In this document: positions 15,635-24,797 of the stretch, piece by piece
How positions within the stretch are numbered: the first letter of the stretch is position 1
Layout of the letters: every line of letters begins with the position of its first letter
Assembly (NCBI RefSeq): GCF_000383855.1
Contig: NZ_KB912877.1
Location: 2,654,732-2,718,731, forward strand
Source: Methylobacter marinus A45
GTDB lineage: Bacteria > Pseudomonadota > Gammaproteobacteria > Methylococcales > Methylomonadaceae
Direction of reading: 5' to 3'
Length of the DNA stretch: 64,000 nt
Translations under genes and position numbers: made by a program
The notes under the pieces: generated by a model
Database searches by the model: none
The model's input: only the letters and a program-made list of their open reading frames with translations
What the model was told of the DNA's origin: nothing

Positions 15635-16651
15635 TTAACGTACTTTAACCCGGGCTTCGACCGACAGGCCCGGCTTTAACAGGCTGATGTCCTGGCCGCC
15701 GTCGAAGACAATCTTGACCGGTACCCGGCGCACGATTTTAGTGAAATTGCCCGTGGCGTTTTCGGCCGGCAGGATGCTGAATTCCGAACCGCTGGCCGGC
15801 GCAAAGCTGTCGACCTTGCCGTGCAGTTCAAGTTCGGGATAGGCATCGACCTTGATCGATACGGCTTGTCCCGCGCGCATGTGTTCCAACTGGGTTTCCT
15901 TGAAATTGGCTTCGACCCAGATTTTATGGTTTTCTATCAGGTAAGCCAGCGTAACCCCGGGGCGAACCAATTGGCCGAGCTGCACGCCGCGCTTGCCGAT
16001 GATGCCGTCGACCGGTGCGCGCACCTTGGTGTGTTCGCGTTCTATTTCAGCCAGCCTCAATTGCGCCTGGGCATTTTTCAGGCGCGCTTCGGTTTCGGCA
16101 ATTTCAATATCAAGCGTGGCAAGCTGATTTTGTTCCGCTTCCAGCGTCGAATGCATCGCTCTTAATTCAGCAGTGGTTTGTTTGGATTCCGATTGAATTT
16201 TATCGAGGGACTGGGCCGACGCCGAGCCCCGGTTGATCAGGTTGGTAAAGCGCTTTAAATCCTTTTTGGTTTGTTCTTGCCGTGCTTTCGATGCGGTTAT
16301 GTTGGCTCTGGCCGCTTCCACGCGCGCCTGTTGGGATATTTTCATGGCCTGAAGGCGACGGATGTGGGCCTGTTCGGCCGTGATGTCGGCCTCGGCCTGA
16401 GCTACCTTGGCCTGATAATCGCGATCATCTATCGTGACCAGTACCTCGCCCTGCTTGACAGCCTGGTTGTCATCGATGGCCAGCGCTGTCACATAGCCTT
16501 GTACCTTGGGGCTGATCAGCACGATATTGGATCTCAGATAGGCATTGTCGGTGGCTTCGTATTGACGGCGGTCAAGTATCCAATAGCCGATCGCTGTTAC
16601 CATAACAACAGTAATCAGCAAACCTAAAAAAATGGAACGGGAACGTGGCAT
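15635..16651 (-). CDS. emrA: Membrane fusion protein EmrA/HlyD type
   Basis: 338 aa. A single N-terminal membrane anchor (about residues 6-25) is followed by a biotinyl-lipoyl-like segment (YLRSNIVLISPKVQGYVTAL), a long alpha-helical hairpin (about 80-200, Ala/Gln/Glu-rich coiled coil) and a returning lipoyl and beta-barrel part. It spans the periplasm between EmrB and the TolC-like channel. First gene of the minus-strand emrAB operon; its promoter region holds the TetR palindrome at 16664-16684. Confidence 0.93.
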   Translation of the reverse strand: MPRSRSIFLGLLITVVMVTAIGYWILDRRQYEATDNAYLRSNIVLISPKVQGYVTALAIDDNQAVKQGEVLVTIDDRDYQAKVAQAEADITAEQAHIRRLQAMKISQQARVEAARANITASKARQEQTKKDLKRFTNLINRGSASAQSLDKIQSESKQTTAELRAMHSTLEAEQNQLATLDIEIAETEARLKNAQAQLRLAEIEREHTKVRAPVDGIIGKRGVQLGQLVRPGVTLAYLIENHKIWVEANFKETQLEHMRAGQAVSIKVDAYPELELHGKVDSFAPASGSEFSILPAENATGNFTKIVRRVPVKIVFDGGQDISLLKPGLSVEARVKVR

Positions 16652-16663
16652 AAACTACCTTGA

Positions 16664-16684
16664 TAAACTAAACGGTTTAGTTTA
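16664..16684. promoter_or_regulatory. TetR-family operator
   Basis: A perfect palindrome AAACTAAAC-G-GTTTAGTTT (16665-16683, extendable by one base pair each side) lies between the divergent emrA (start 16651) and tetR-like (start 16729) genes. Length, symmetry and position are those of a TetR-family operator, so the regulator probably represses both transcription units and is released by an efflux substrate. Confidence 0.8.
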
Positions 16685-16728
16685 GTCTAGCTGATCGAGT
16701 TTAATTATTAAATAGTTTTCTTTCAGCA

Positions 16729-17343
16729 ATGATCCCAGAATCTGTTGACCCCAAGCGGCAGGCCATTATTGACGGCGCCACGCGCATGTTTCTGGCGCAC
16801 GGCTACCGGAACGTCAGCATGGAAAGAATCGCGCAGGCCGCACCCGTTTCCAAAGCGACGCTGTATAATCATTTTGATAGCAAACCTGAGCTGCTGGCCG
16901 CTGTCGTATCCGCCTTATGCACATCGTTATTGCAGACCATGACCGAGACCGCCATCGAGTCGGGTGAGGTGGAAAATAACCTGAAAAAAATTGCCGCGTC
17001 GTTCATGGATTTGCTGTTTGCGGAAGACGCGCTGGCCATTTACCGGCTCGTTATCTCGGAGAGCCACGATTTCCCCGAACTGGGGCGGTTAGTCTATGAA
17101 AGCGGTCCATTGCCGGCGTTAACCTGGCTGGAAGATTATCTGCGGCGGTTGAATGCCGATGACCGTTTTAACATTGCCGATCCGGCGTTTGCCGCGAATG
17201 CCTTTTTCAATTTGTTGAAAGGCGATCTGTATTTGCCTTGTCTGTTGGCGATCAAACCGCTGCCTTCGACGGACGAGAAAAATCGGGTGATTAATCAAGT
17301 CATTTCCTTTTATATGCGGGGCATTTTGTATGCTGATCAATAA
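16729..17343 (+). CDS. TetR-family transcriptional repressor
   Basis: 204 aa. N-terminal helix-turn-helix of the TetR type (residues about 12-58: AIIDGATRMFLAHGYRNVSM, AAPVSKATLYNHFDSKPEL), followed by a helical ligand-binding domain with a TetR_C-like portion. Divergent from emrAB with a palindromic operator in between, and overlapping the TolC-like gene by 14 bp, so all four genes form one regulated efflux locus. Confidence 0.93.
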   Translation: MIPESVDPKRQAIIDGATRMFLAHGYRNVSMERIAQAAPVSKATLYNHFDSKPELLAAVVSALCTSLLQTMTETAIESGEVENNLKKIAASFMDLLFAEDALAIYRLVISESHDFPELGRLVYESGPLPALTWLEDYLRRLNADDRFNIADPAFAANAFFNLLKGDLYLPCLLAIKPLPSTDEKNRVINQVISFYMRGILYADQ

Positions 17344-18619
17344 GAACAACCTGTACTCCAGTCTAATCAGCGTTTTAATGGGTGTGTACGCGCCTGTCGT
17401 ATCGGCCGAAACGCTGGAACAGGCCTGGAGCAGCGCCATTGATAATAACCACCAGATCAAGGCAGCCAAAACTGATACGGCCGCCGCCGAAGAGCAGCTG
17501 GATTCGGCTCAGGGACAGCGGCTACCGGAGCTTAATGTCAGCAGCGGCTATACGCAACGTAGCGAAACGCCGGGCGCTGTGACGCAGATAAACGGTCAAA
17601 CGGCTCAGTTCAATACCCAGCAGCCCGGCAACATGGATGCGCAGGCCATTGCTACGCTGCCTATTTATACGGGCGGCCGCATCAGCCACAACATCAATGC
17701 CGCCGAAGCGTCCCTCCAGGCCGCACAGCACAATGAAACCACGGCTCAATTGAATATAAAAATGCAGGTGGCCGAGGCTTATATCGCGGTGTTGCGTGCC
17801 GAAAGCACCTTGCAGCTCATGCAAAGCCATGTCGACAGTCTGAAAGCGCATGTGGAAGACGTGAATAACCTGTTCGAGCAAGGCATGGTGGCCCGTAATG
17901 ATGTACTGGCGGCGAACGTGGAACTGGTCAATGCACAGCAGCAGGTCGTGCAGGCCGACAACCGACTCGATATCGCCAAGGCGAGCTATAACCGGTTGCT
18001 GGACCGCAACCTTGCCGATGAGGTCAAACTGGTTAAACAATTTCCGGAAATGCCCAAGGAAGACTTAAAAGAGCTGAGCAATAATGCCTCTAGGCAACGT
18101 TCCGAACTGGCCGTGCTGACGCAGCAAATCGAAGCCCTGGAACAACAGGCGCAGAGCGTCAAGGCCGGTGTATTGCCGCAGGTCGCCATCAACGGCGGCT
18201 ATCAATATCAGGAAAACCGTTACCAGGCCGCTGAAAGCATGTGGCTGGTCAACGCCGGCGTCAAGTGGAAGCTGTTCGACGGCAGCACACGCCATCAAAG
18301 TGATGCCATCAGCCGGCAAGCGATATCCCTGAAAGAACAGCGCAACGATTTGACCAGTATGATCGGTCTGGAAGTGCGGCAAGCCTGGCTGGATTGCCAG
18401 GAAACGCAAAAACGCATCGTCGTCACCAGTCAAGCCATCGAACAGGCCGACGAAAACCTGAAAGTGACCACCGACAGCTATCAGCAGGGCCTGTCGACCA
18501 ATACCGACGTACTGAAGGCCGAAGACCTGCGCACTACCTCGCATGACAACTTCAACAATGCCAATTACGATGCCGCGCTGGCCATTTTGCGTCTGCGGCG
18601 TGCGATAGGGGTATTGTGA
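17330..18619 (+). CDS. TolC-type outer membrane efflux protein
   Basis: 429 aa. A signal peptide (cleavage after about residue 26, VSAETLEQAW) precedes two repeated OEP domains with long coiled helices, as in TolC-like trimeric channels. The start codon lies inside the end of the TetR gene (14-bp overlap), implying translational coupling. Presumed exit duct for EmrAB. Not the housekeeping tolC by context. Confidence 0.92.
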   Translation: MLINKNNLYSSLISVLMGVYAPVVSAETLEQAWSSAIDNNHQIKAAKTDTAAAEEQLDSAQGQRLPELNVSSGYTQRSETPGAVTQINGQTAQFNTQQPGNMDAQAIATLPIYTGGRISHNINAAEASLQAAQHNETTAQLNIKMQVAEAYIAVLRAESTLQLMQSHVDSLKAHVEDVNNLFEQGMVARNDVLAANVELVNAQQQVVQADNRLDIAKASYNRLLDRNLADEVKLVKQFPEMPKEDLKELSNNASRQRSELAVLTQQIEALEQQAQSVKAGVLPQVAINGGYQYQENRYQAAESMWLVNAGVKWKLFDGSTRHQSDAISRQAISLKEQRNDLTSMIGLEVRQAWLDCQETQKRIVVTSQAIEQADENLKVTTDSYQQGLSTNTDVLKAEDLRTTSHDNFNNANYDAALAILRLRRAIGVL

Positions 18620-18661
18620 GGCCTGGGCGGCTATTGATAATGTCAGCTTTGAGAATTGGAT

Positions 18662-18761
18662 CCTAAGGAATGTGAATTTTATAACTCCTGCATCCATGCA
18701 GTCGTTGAACAGGAGCAGAAATCCTGTCTCACGCGGGTTTTATTTCATGCCCGTTCCTAAG
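18662..18761. repeat. MITE-like element, family B copy 2
   Basis: 100 bp with inverted ends CCTAAGGAATGTGAATTTTA and, on the other strand, CTTAGGAACGGGCATGAAAT. Core TGCATCCATGCAGTCGTTGA is identical to 218-237 of copy 1. This is the simple form without the 179-bp internal segment. Confidence 0.65.
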
Positions 18762-19178
18762 CCGGTACTGAACGATCCTTACAAGACTTGTGCTCAAATG
18801 AGTCTGGCGACGAACCGTAAAGGCGGGTTAGACGCGCAAACCCTCGAATCATCAATCCTCGCCAGCTCTTTCCACGCGTCGTAACCGGCTTTTTGACATC
18901 TTTTCTATTCCAAATTCCATTGCCTGGCTATCCACCGATCCGTCCCTTCCAAGGAATAAATCTCCAGGAATCCGGCGAAGCGCGACATGCAGGGGGCGTC
19001 CGTTATCCGCACAATACCAGCCATCAATGCCTCATTTTGGTGCGCATTCTTAGATCCCGGCTTCAACACTTGCCGTTTAAACCTCGGTTGCGTATGCCGG
19101 ACGGCAAAATGGCTTGCATATTGCTTTGTGCCACCCGTGCCTGTCTTAATTTTTAACGCATACCTAAGGATAAATTAT
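18762..19178. other. Intergenic stretch without recognised gene
   Basis: About 415 bp before the CheW-domain gene. It contains one arm-like copy (18824-18842, GGCGGGTTAGACGCGCAA) of the inverted repeat at 21840-21911. The upstream in-frame ATG at 18987 belongs to an open extension without ribosome-binding site. The promoter of the downstream gene is probably here but was not resolved. Confidence 0.4.
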
Positions 19179-21752
19179 ATGTTGTCGGACGCTGAACGGT
19201 TTGAAACTTTCTCTCCCTATATTCGTAGTGTTACCCAATGCAAGGAAATACTCCGTGATTTGAATGGAACCTGGGGATTGATTTCCGCCATTGCCGAAAT
19301 CAGTTGCCCCAAAGAAGCCGCAACCATACTGCCGGCGATGGAAGCCACAAAAAAAGGTTTTGGCGAGCTTGAAAGCAAATTGACCGGCCAGCTGGTGTCC
19401 GAGGAGATCAACAAAACCTGTCTCGAACTTGAATCCAAGGCCCAGGTGTCGGTCGACATTCTGGTTCGAAATCTCTATGAGCGTACCGCCGATATCGGCT
19501 TTCTGGCGACCAATGCCGATATATGCAATTTTGTGCTGGCCTCCGCGAAAGCCGAGGCGGCAAATGCGGATTCGATCAATCAACTGCTTGACGAATATGG
19601 TTCAAAATATACCGTATACGATGACATTATCATTCTGGATGCCAATCAGCATGTACTCGCCAGGCTTGACCGCGATACGCCGGCCGTCTCTCGCGGGCTT
19701 TTTGGCCCTATCGTTCAGCGGACCTTGAATTCACCGGAGGATTATGTCGAAACCTTTGGTAAAACCGCTCTGCGGCCCGGCATGGACCGGGCGCTCATCT
19801 ATTCCAAACGGATCGTCGATCCGGCCGACGACTCGGTGATTGGCGTTTTATGCCTGTCATTCCGTTTCGATAACGAGATGGAGGGCATTTTCCGCAGCCT
19901 GCAAAAGAAAGGCGACAAAGCCGTCATGTTGCTGCTGGATGCCGACTCCGTGGTGATCGCCACGAGCGACCCCGATCATGTGCCGCTTGGCCGCGTCATC
20001 GAAGCCGTTCCGGAAGATGATGTCTACGGCCTGACTGACTTTGCCGGCCGCGAATACCTGTCGGTAACGCACAGGGGGCGTCCCTATCAGGGGTATGCCG
20101 GGCAGGAATGGTACGGACATGCCATGGTTCCATTGCAGTCGGCGTTCGGTTGTTCCGCATCCGACCGGGAGATCAATGCCGAAATTCTTCGGCATGGCGA
20201 CTCGCTGGCTCCCGAACTGTCCAGCATCATTGCCGGCGCCGCCGAAGGCATCAACCTGTTTTTGCACCGCGTCATCTGGAACGGCCAGGTCATGGCGACG
20301 AACGAATACGGCAACCCTTTGTCGCTCAAGGCGATCCTGAGACAGATCCGCTCAATGGGCGCGCGCACGGCTCAGGCGCTTGCAGATTCCAGCAGCAAGC
20401 TGCATGTTACGATGATTACCTCTGAACTGCGAAATGCCGAATCCATCGCCCGGCTCATGATTGATATCATGGATCGCAACCTGTACGAGCGCAGCAATGA
20501 TTGCCGCTGGTGGGCGCTGACGTCGGAAATCCGGCGCATCCTGTCCGAAGGCCGTCTGAGCCCCGAGGACAAGGCGAAAATGACTGATATTCTGATCTAT
20601 ATCAATAAGCTCTACACGGTCTACACGCGCCTTTTTATCTATGACATCAAAGGGACTGTAGTGGCCGAGTCCAATCTGCATGACGACCCCGTCGAGGCTT
20701 TGGGCAGAAAGGTCAACGCCGCCTATACGCAGGAGACTTTTGCCTTGCGCTCGCCGCAGGCATACCGGGTGTCGCCGTTTGAGGAGTCCTGGCTGTACGA
20801 GGGCAAGCCCACTTATATTTATAATGCCGCGATCCGCCATATTGATGATTTGAACAAGGTAGTGGGCGGTATCGGTATCGTGTTTGACTCCACTCCTGAA
20901 TTCAAGCACATGCTGGAGGATTGCCTGCCCGATAAGCCGGGAGCCTTCGGGCTCTTTGTCGAGCGGTTCAGCGGCCGTATTATCGCGTCGACCGACGAGG
21001 CCCATTTCAAAACGGGGGACATGTTCTGGATTGCCCCGGAATTTGTCGAACTGCAGGAAGGCGCGGGAAAAGCCAAAATCGTGCTTTATAAAAAAAAGTA
21101 CTATGCCGTCGGCTGTTACTCCTCCAGAGGATATCGCGAGTTTAAAACCACGGGTGATTATCATAATGATGTGGCGGCCTTCGTGTTTATTCCCATCGGC
21201 GAGAAAGCCGAAATCGCCGGCTCCGAACAACGGCAAGTCATCCTTTACCCGCAAGAGCCGATAACCGGCGAAATCATCGATCTCGCCACGTTTCATATCG
21301 GTCCGGAGGTTTACGCGTTTAATGCCGCGGATGTGCTGGAAGCCGTGGATGTGGCGCAGATCAATCGTCTGCCCGGCGTGAAATCCTACATTGTCGGCAG
21401 CATCATGTATTGCGATAAAAGCCCCGACGGCATCAACGAAAAAGTCCCGGTGCTTGTTATTGACGGCCGGATTCTGACCAATAAGCCGCCCGCGGATCGG
21501 GAGCGACAGGAAAAAAACGCGGGCGCCGTTATCGTTGTGCGGACGCAAATGGGGCCGATTGGCCTGTTGGTCGATGGGCTTGATGCCGTGCCCGCCTTTG
21601 AAAAAATGCAGATCCAGCCGGTCAATAAATTGCTGCGGGGCGACGGAGGCTATGTAAAGTCATTGGTTAATATTCCTGAAAGCGACACCTCTGGAAAAAT
21701 GCTGATCGTGCTGGATCAGGACCTGATCCTGGCCGCAGTCCGCCAGCGGTAA
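19179..21752 (+). CDS. Large soluble sensor-like protein with C-terminal CheW domain
   Basis: 857 aa from the ATG at 19179, chosen because TAAGGA stands 9 bases before it; an in-frame upstream ATG at 18987 has no such site. No signal peptide or membrane segment. Two similar halves can be seen, each with a helical stretch containing NLYER (residues about 98 and 433) followed by a Cache/PAS-like sensory region. The last 170 residues (about 684-857) are a CheW-like domain (IDLATFHIGPEVYAFNAADV, GPIGLLVDGLDAV). It may couple a signal to a CheA kinase array. No che genes are adjacent. Confidence 0.8.
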   Translation: MLSDAERFETFSPYIRSVTQCKEILRDLNGTWGLISAIAEISCPKEAATILPAMEATKKGFGELESKLTGQLVSEEINKTCLELESKAQVSVDILVRNLYERTADIGFLATNADICNFVLASAKAEAANADSINQLLDEYGSKYTVYDDIIILDANQHVLARLDRDTPAVSRGLFGPIVQRTLNSPEDYVETFGKTALRPGMDRALIYSKRIVDPADDSVIGVLCLSFRFDNEMEGIFRSLQKKGDKAVMLLLDADSVVIATSDPDHVPLGRVIEAVPEDDVYGLTDFAGREYLSVTHRGRPYQGYAGQEWYGHAMVPLQSAFGCSASDREINAEILRHGDSLAPELSSIIAGAAEGINLFLHRVIWNGQVMATNEYGNPLSLKAILRQIRSMGARTAQALADSSSKLHVTMITSELRNAESIARLMIDIMDRNLYERSNDCRWWALTSEIRRILSEGRLSPEDKAKMTDILIYINKLYTVYTRLFIYDIKGTVVAESNLHDDPVEALGRKVNAAYTQETFALRSPQAYRVSPFEESWLYEGKPTYIYNAAIRHIDDLNKVVGGIGIVFDSTPEFKHMLEDCLPDKPGAFGLFVERFSGRIIASTDEAHFKTGDMFWIAPEFVELQEGAGKAKIVLYKKKYYAVGCYSSRGYREFKTTGDYHNDVAAFVFIPIGEKAEIAGSEQRQVILYPQEPITGEIIDLATFHIGPEVYAFNAADVLEAVDVAQINRLPGVKSYIVGSIMYCDKSPDGINEKVPVLVIDGRILTNKPPADRERQEKNAGAVIVVRTQMGPIGLLVDGLDAVPAFEKMQIQPVNKLLRGDGGYVKSLVNIPESDTSGKMLIVLDQDLILAAVRQR

Positions 21753-22094
21753 CCGGGGGCGGCAGCCGCTTTCAACGGGCAGTCGGTAATCATTGGCTTC
21801 ATCCCGCAGGGATGTTTCCTTATTGCTTGGAAACCCGGAAGGCGGGTTACGACGCGCATAAAGATCGGGTGAAAACTGATGACATAGTGGCTTGCGCGTC
21901 TAACCCGCCCTACAGCTCTACCATTTGCCCTGGAACTTACGCATCGACAGGCGACTGAAATTGTCGGTGTACATGCGCCATGCCTGGCATAAGGCCAGCA
22001 AGCGTAGGCTGGGATGGCGCTTTAGCGGAAACCCGGCACTGGCGGCTTCGAATGACGGATTTACCAGCCCAGCCTGCAATTTGTGCCGTTAATG
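21753..22094. other. Intergenic region between convergent genes
   Basis: About 340 bp between the CheW-domain gene and ntrC, which converge. It holds the inverted repeat described at 21840-21911 and a GTAGGCTGGGATGGCGC / CCAGCCCAGCCTGCA partial inverted pair (22005-22077). No gene was recognised. Confidence 0.4.
21840..21911. repeat. Inverted repeat GGCGGGTTA...TAACCCGCC
   Basis: Arms GGCGGGTTACGACGCGCA (21841-21858) and TGCGCGTCTAACCCGCC (21893-21909) are inverted copies with one indel. A further arm occurs at 18824-18840. This is a small dispersed palindromic repeat, type not identified. Confidence 0.5.
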
Positions 22095-23516
22095 TTATTC
22101 CTCCTCTATGCCCAGTTCCTTAATCTTGCGGGTCAGGGTATTTCGCCCGTAGCCGAGCATGATCGCGGCCTCGTGGCGCTTGCCATGGGTGAAGTCCAGC
22201 GCGGCCTTGATCAACAGCGTTTCAACGGCCGGAATAATGTGTTTGGCCACTTCCGGCGTTTTGGTCATTAGTTGCTGATCCACCGCGGTTCTCAGCAGCG
22301 ATTGCCAATCGGTATGAGACGCCTCTTTTTCCGTCTGGGTGTGCAGCAGTTCAGGCGGCAGGTCATGGATGTGGATTTCGCGGCCCGATGCCATAACCGT
22401 CAGCCAGCGGCAGCTGTTTTCCAGTTGCCGCACGTTGCCGGGCCAATCCAGCGAACTCAAAAACGCCTCAGCTTCGGGTTTCAGGGTTTTGACTTCGGTA
22501 TTCAACTCGTGCGCGGCCTGGGTCAGAAAATGGCGCAGCAGCAAGGGAATATCCTGTTTCCTGTCGCGCAGCGGCGGAATATGAATGCGGATGACGTTCA
22601 GCCTGTGGAATAAATCCTCGCGAAAACGGCCTTCGTTGACCAGGGTTTCCAGATTCTGGTGCGTGGCGGCAATAATGCGCACATCGACTTTAACGGAGGC
22701 ATGGGAGCCGACCGGGTAAAACTCGCCGTCGGCCAGCACGCGCAACAGGCGTGTTTGCAGCTCGGCCGGCATGTCGCCGATTTCATCCAGAAATAGCGTG
22801 CCGCCGTTGGCTTGCTCGAAGCGGCCGGCCCGTCGAGCCTGCGCGCCGGTAAAAGCGCCTTTTTCATGGCCGAACAGTTCCGATTCCATCAGGTCTTTCG
22901 GAATGGCGGCCATGTTCAGGGCGATAAACGGTTGCTGGGCTCTGGGACTGTGCCGGTGCAGGGCCTTGGCGACCAGTTCCTTGCCGGTCCCCGATTCGCC
23001 GTTGATCAGTACGGTAATATGGGAACGGGCCAGCCGGCCGATGGCGCGGAACACCTCCTGCATGGCCGGTGCCTCGCCGATGATTTCCGGCGGCGTTTCT
23101 ATCAGGGTGGTTTCTTCGTGTCCGCGCGCCCGTTCCTGCTGTTGACGGCTATGCACGCAGGCGCGATGCACGAGATCGACGACTTCCTTGATATCAAAGG
23201 GCTTGGGCAGGTATTCGAAGGCACCGCCGTGGAATGCCGAGACGGCGCTTTCCAGGTCGGAGTGCGCGGTCATGACGATAACCGGCAGGTCAGGATGGCT
23301 GTGCTGAATCTTGTCGAGCAATTCCAGGCCATCCATGCCGGGCATGCGGATATCAGTCAGCAGCGCGTTGGGCAGGTCATGCTGCAGGGCCGTCAGCAGT
23401 TCTTTCGCGTTGGAAAAGCTGCGTGTCGCGATAGCGGCTTTTTCCAGCGCTTTTTCAAGCACCCAGCGTATGGACTTGTCATCATCGATGATCCAGACCG
23501 TTTCCAGATTATTCAT
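22095..23516 (-). CDS. ntrC: Nitrogen regulation response regulator NtrC
   Basis: 473 aa from the ATG at 23516; an upstream ATG at 23579 lies deep inside ntrB and is rejected. Receiver domain with phosphoacceptor Asp in LLTDIRMPGMDG; AAA+ sigma-54 activator domain with Walker A GESGTGKE, GAFTGA loop and GGTLFLDEIGDMP; C-terminal Fis-type helix-turn-helix. When phosphorylated by NtrB it activates sigma-54 promoters under nitrogen limitation. Start overlaps the ntrB end by 8 bp (ATGAATAA). Probable targets nearby: glnK-amtB and the porin gene. Confidence 0.96.
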   Translation of the reverse strand: MNNLETVWIIDDDKSIRWVLEKALEKAAIATRSFSNAKELLTALQHDLPNALLTDIRMPGMDGLELLDKIQHSHPDLPVIVMTAHSDLESAVSAFHGGAFEYLPKPFDIKEVVDLVHRACVHSRQQQERARGHEETTLIETPPEIIGEAPAMQEVFRAIGRLARSHITVLINGESGTGKELVAKALHRHSPRAQQPFIALNMAAIPKDLMESELFGHEKGAFTGAQARRAGRFEQANGGTLFLDEIGDMPAELQTRLLRVLADGEFYPVGSHASVKVDVRIIAATHQNLETLVNEGRFREDLFHRLNVIRIHIPPLRDRKQDIPLLLRHFLTQAAHELNTEVKTLKPEAEAFLSSLDWPGNVRQLENSCRWLTVMASGREIHIHDLPPELLHTQTEKEASHTDWQSLLRTAVDQQLMTKTPEVAKHIIPAVETLLIKAALDFTHGKRHEAAIMLGYGRNTLTRKIKELGIEEE

Positions 23517-24558
23517 GGCCGGACTCCACGGGTAAGAAAATCGAAAACACGGTATGGCCAGGTTCGCTGTGGTATTCAATCAGGCCGTTATGCTGGTTGA
23601 TCAGGGCTTGCGCGATCGACAAACCCAGTCCGGTGCCTTCCGCGCGCCCGGTGATCATCGGGTAAAAGATCTGGTTCAGCATGTCGGCCTCTATGCCGGG
23701 GCCATAGTCGATAATGTCGATCTTGACCGTCAATTTGTAACGTTTACGGCCGATGGTCATCTGCCTGTGTATGCGCGTTTTGATCATGATTTCACCTTTG
23801 CCATCCATCGCTTGGGCGGCGTTTCTGGCAATGTTCAGGATGGCCTGGATCAACTGGTCCTTGTCGGCCTGAATTTCGGGGATGCTGGGGTCGTAGTCAT
23901 ATCGAACCGTGAGGCCGCCGCTGGCTTCGACCTGCACGAGTTGTCTGACGCGCTCAAGCACTTCATGAATGTTCAAGGCTTTTTTGTTGGGCAGTTTGTT
24001 GGGCCCCAGCATTTTGTCCATCAGGCCCTGAAGCCGGTCCGACTCGGCAATGATGATTTGCGTGTATTCCTTGAGCTCCGGTTCGTGCAGTTCCAGGTCC
24101 AGCAGTTGGGCCGCGCCACGCAAACCGCCTAGCGGATTCTTGATTTCATGGGCCAGGCCTCTGACCAGCAGCCTGGCCGTGTTTTGCTGGCTCAATTGCT
24201 GTTCTTCCTTCGATATGCGCAGATGGGTGTCGACCTGCTGCAGTTCCACCAGGATTTCCGTCTGTTGCTGATCCTTTAGCAGCGGCGTTGCGCTGAAATT
24301 AATCGTCACGGTTTGCGACATGCGCTCCAATGCCAGCTCGCGATCGACCAGCGGCTCTTCCATCGCCAGGCATTGTTGTAAATTCAGGAGCAAGGCCGAA
24401 TCGGATGACTTGAATAGCTCGTAGGCGCTGAGCCCTACCAGATGGCGCGCGCTGTCAGCCAGTAAAATTTCGCCGGCGGTATTGATGTAGGTGAGTTTCA
24501 ACTCATGATCAAACAGCAAAATGGCTTCGTTAAGATGTTCAAGTATGTATTTATACAC
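23509..24558 (-). CDS. ntrB: Nitrogen regulation sensor kinase/phosphatase NtrB
   Basis: 349 aa, cytosolic. N-terminal PAS domain (about 1-110), HisKA with GLAHEIKNPLGGLRG around the phosphorylated His, and a C-terminal HATPase with N-box and DYGPGI / GTGLGLSIAQ. It phosphorylates or dephosphorylates NtrC depending on PII, two genes for which lie at 28.2 and 30.0 kb. Operon with ntrC; glnA is upstream on the same strand but separated by a terminator. Confidence 0.96.
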   Translation of the reverse strand: MYKYILEHLNEAILLFDHELKLTYINTAGEILLADSARHLVGLSAYELFKSSDSALLLNLQQCLAMEEPLVDRELALERMSQTVTINFSATPLLKDQQQTEILVELQQVDTHLRISKEEQQLSQQNTARLLVRGLAHEIKNPLGGLRGAAQLLDLELHEPELKEYTQIIIAESDRLQGLMDKMLGPNKLPNKKALNIHEVLERVRQLVQVEASGGLTVRYDYDPSIPEIQADKDQLIQAILNIARNAAQAMDGKGEIMIKTRIHRQMTIGRKRYKLTVKIDIIDYGPGIEADMLNQIFYPMITGRAEGTGLGLSIAQALINQHNGLIEYHSEPGHTVFSIFLPVESGHE

Positions 24559-24725
24559 GGTTCCTCTAAGAGCTGTTTTTACTATGGACTTTAAATTTAT
24601 AGCAATTATCAGACCATAATGAGCGGAGAGTGTTTAAGCGGTCTTCGCAAATGGTCTTAACTAACGGGCAGAACTGCGCCGCCTTTATAATAAGGTTGCA
24701 AAAGGGTAACGCAAGAGGGTAAACG

Positions 24726-24752
24726 AAAAACGCCCCAAAATGGGGCGTTTTT
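24726..24752 (-). terminator. Intrinsic terminator after glnA
   Basis: Symmetric hairpin AAAAACGCCCC / GGGGCGTTTTT with loop AAAAT, 45 bases past the glnA stop. U tract on both strands, so potentially bidirectional. Separates glnA from ntrBC. Confidence 0.88.
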
Positions 24753-24797
24753 GTATGGGCTTGATGGCGTCCGATCTGGTCGGACGCGCGTTAAAGC

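Noticed and set aside
18987-19178. 64-codon N-terminal extension of the CheW-domain protein
   Set aside because: Cysteine-rich, not protein-like, no ribosome-binding site; the ATG at 19179 has TAAGGA at good distance.
20352-21548. 398-codon minus-strand frame
   Set aside because: Antisense to the CheW-domain gene; long only because of high GC and third-position bias.
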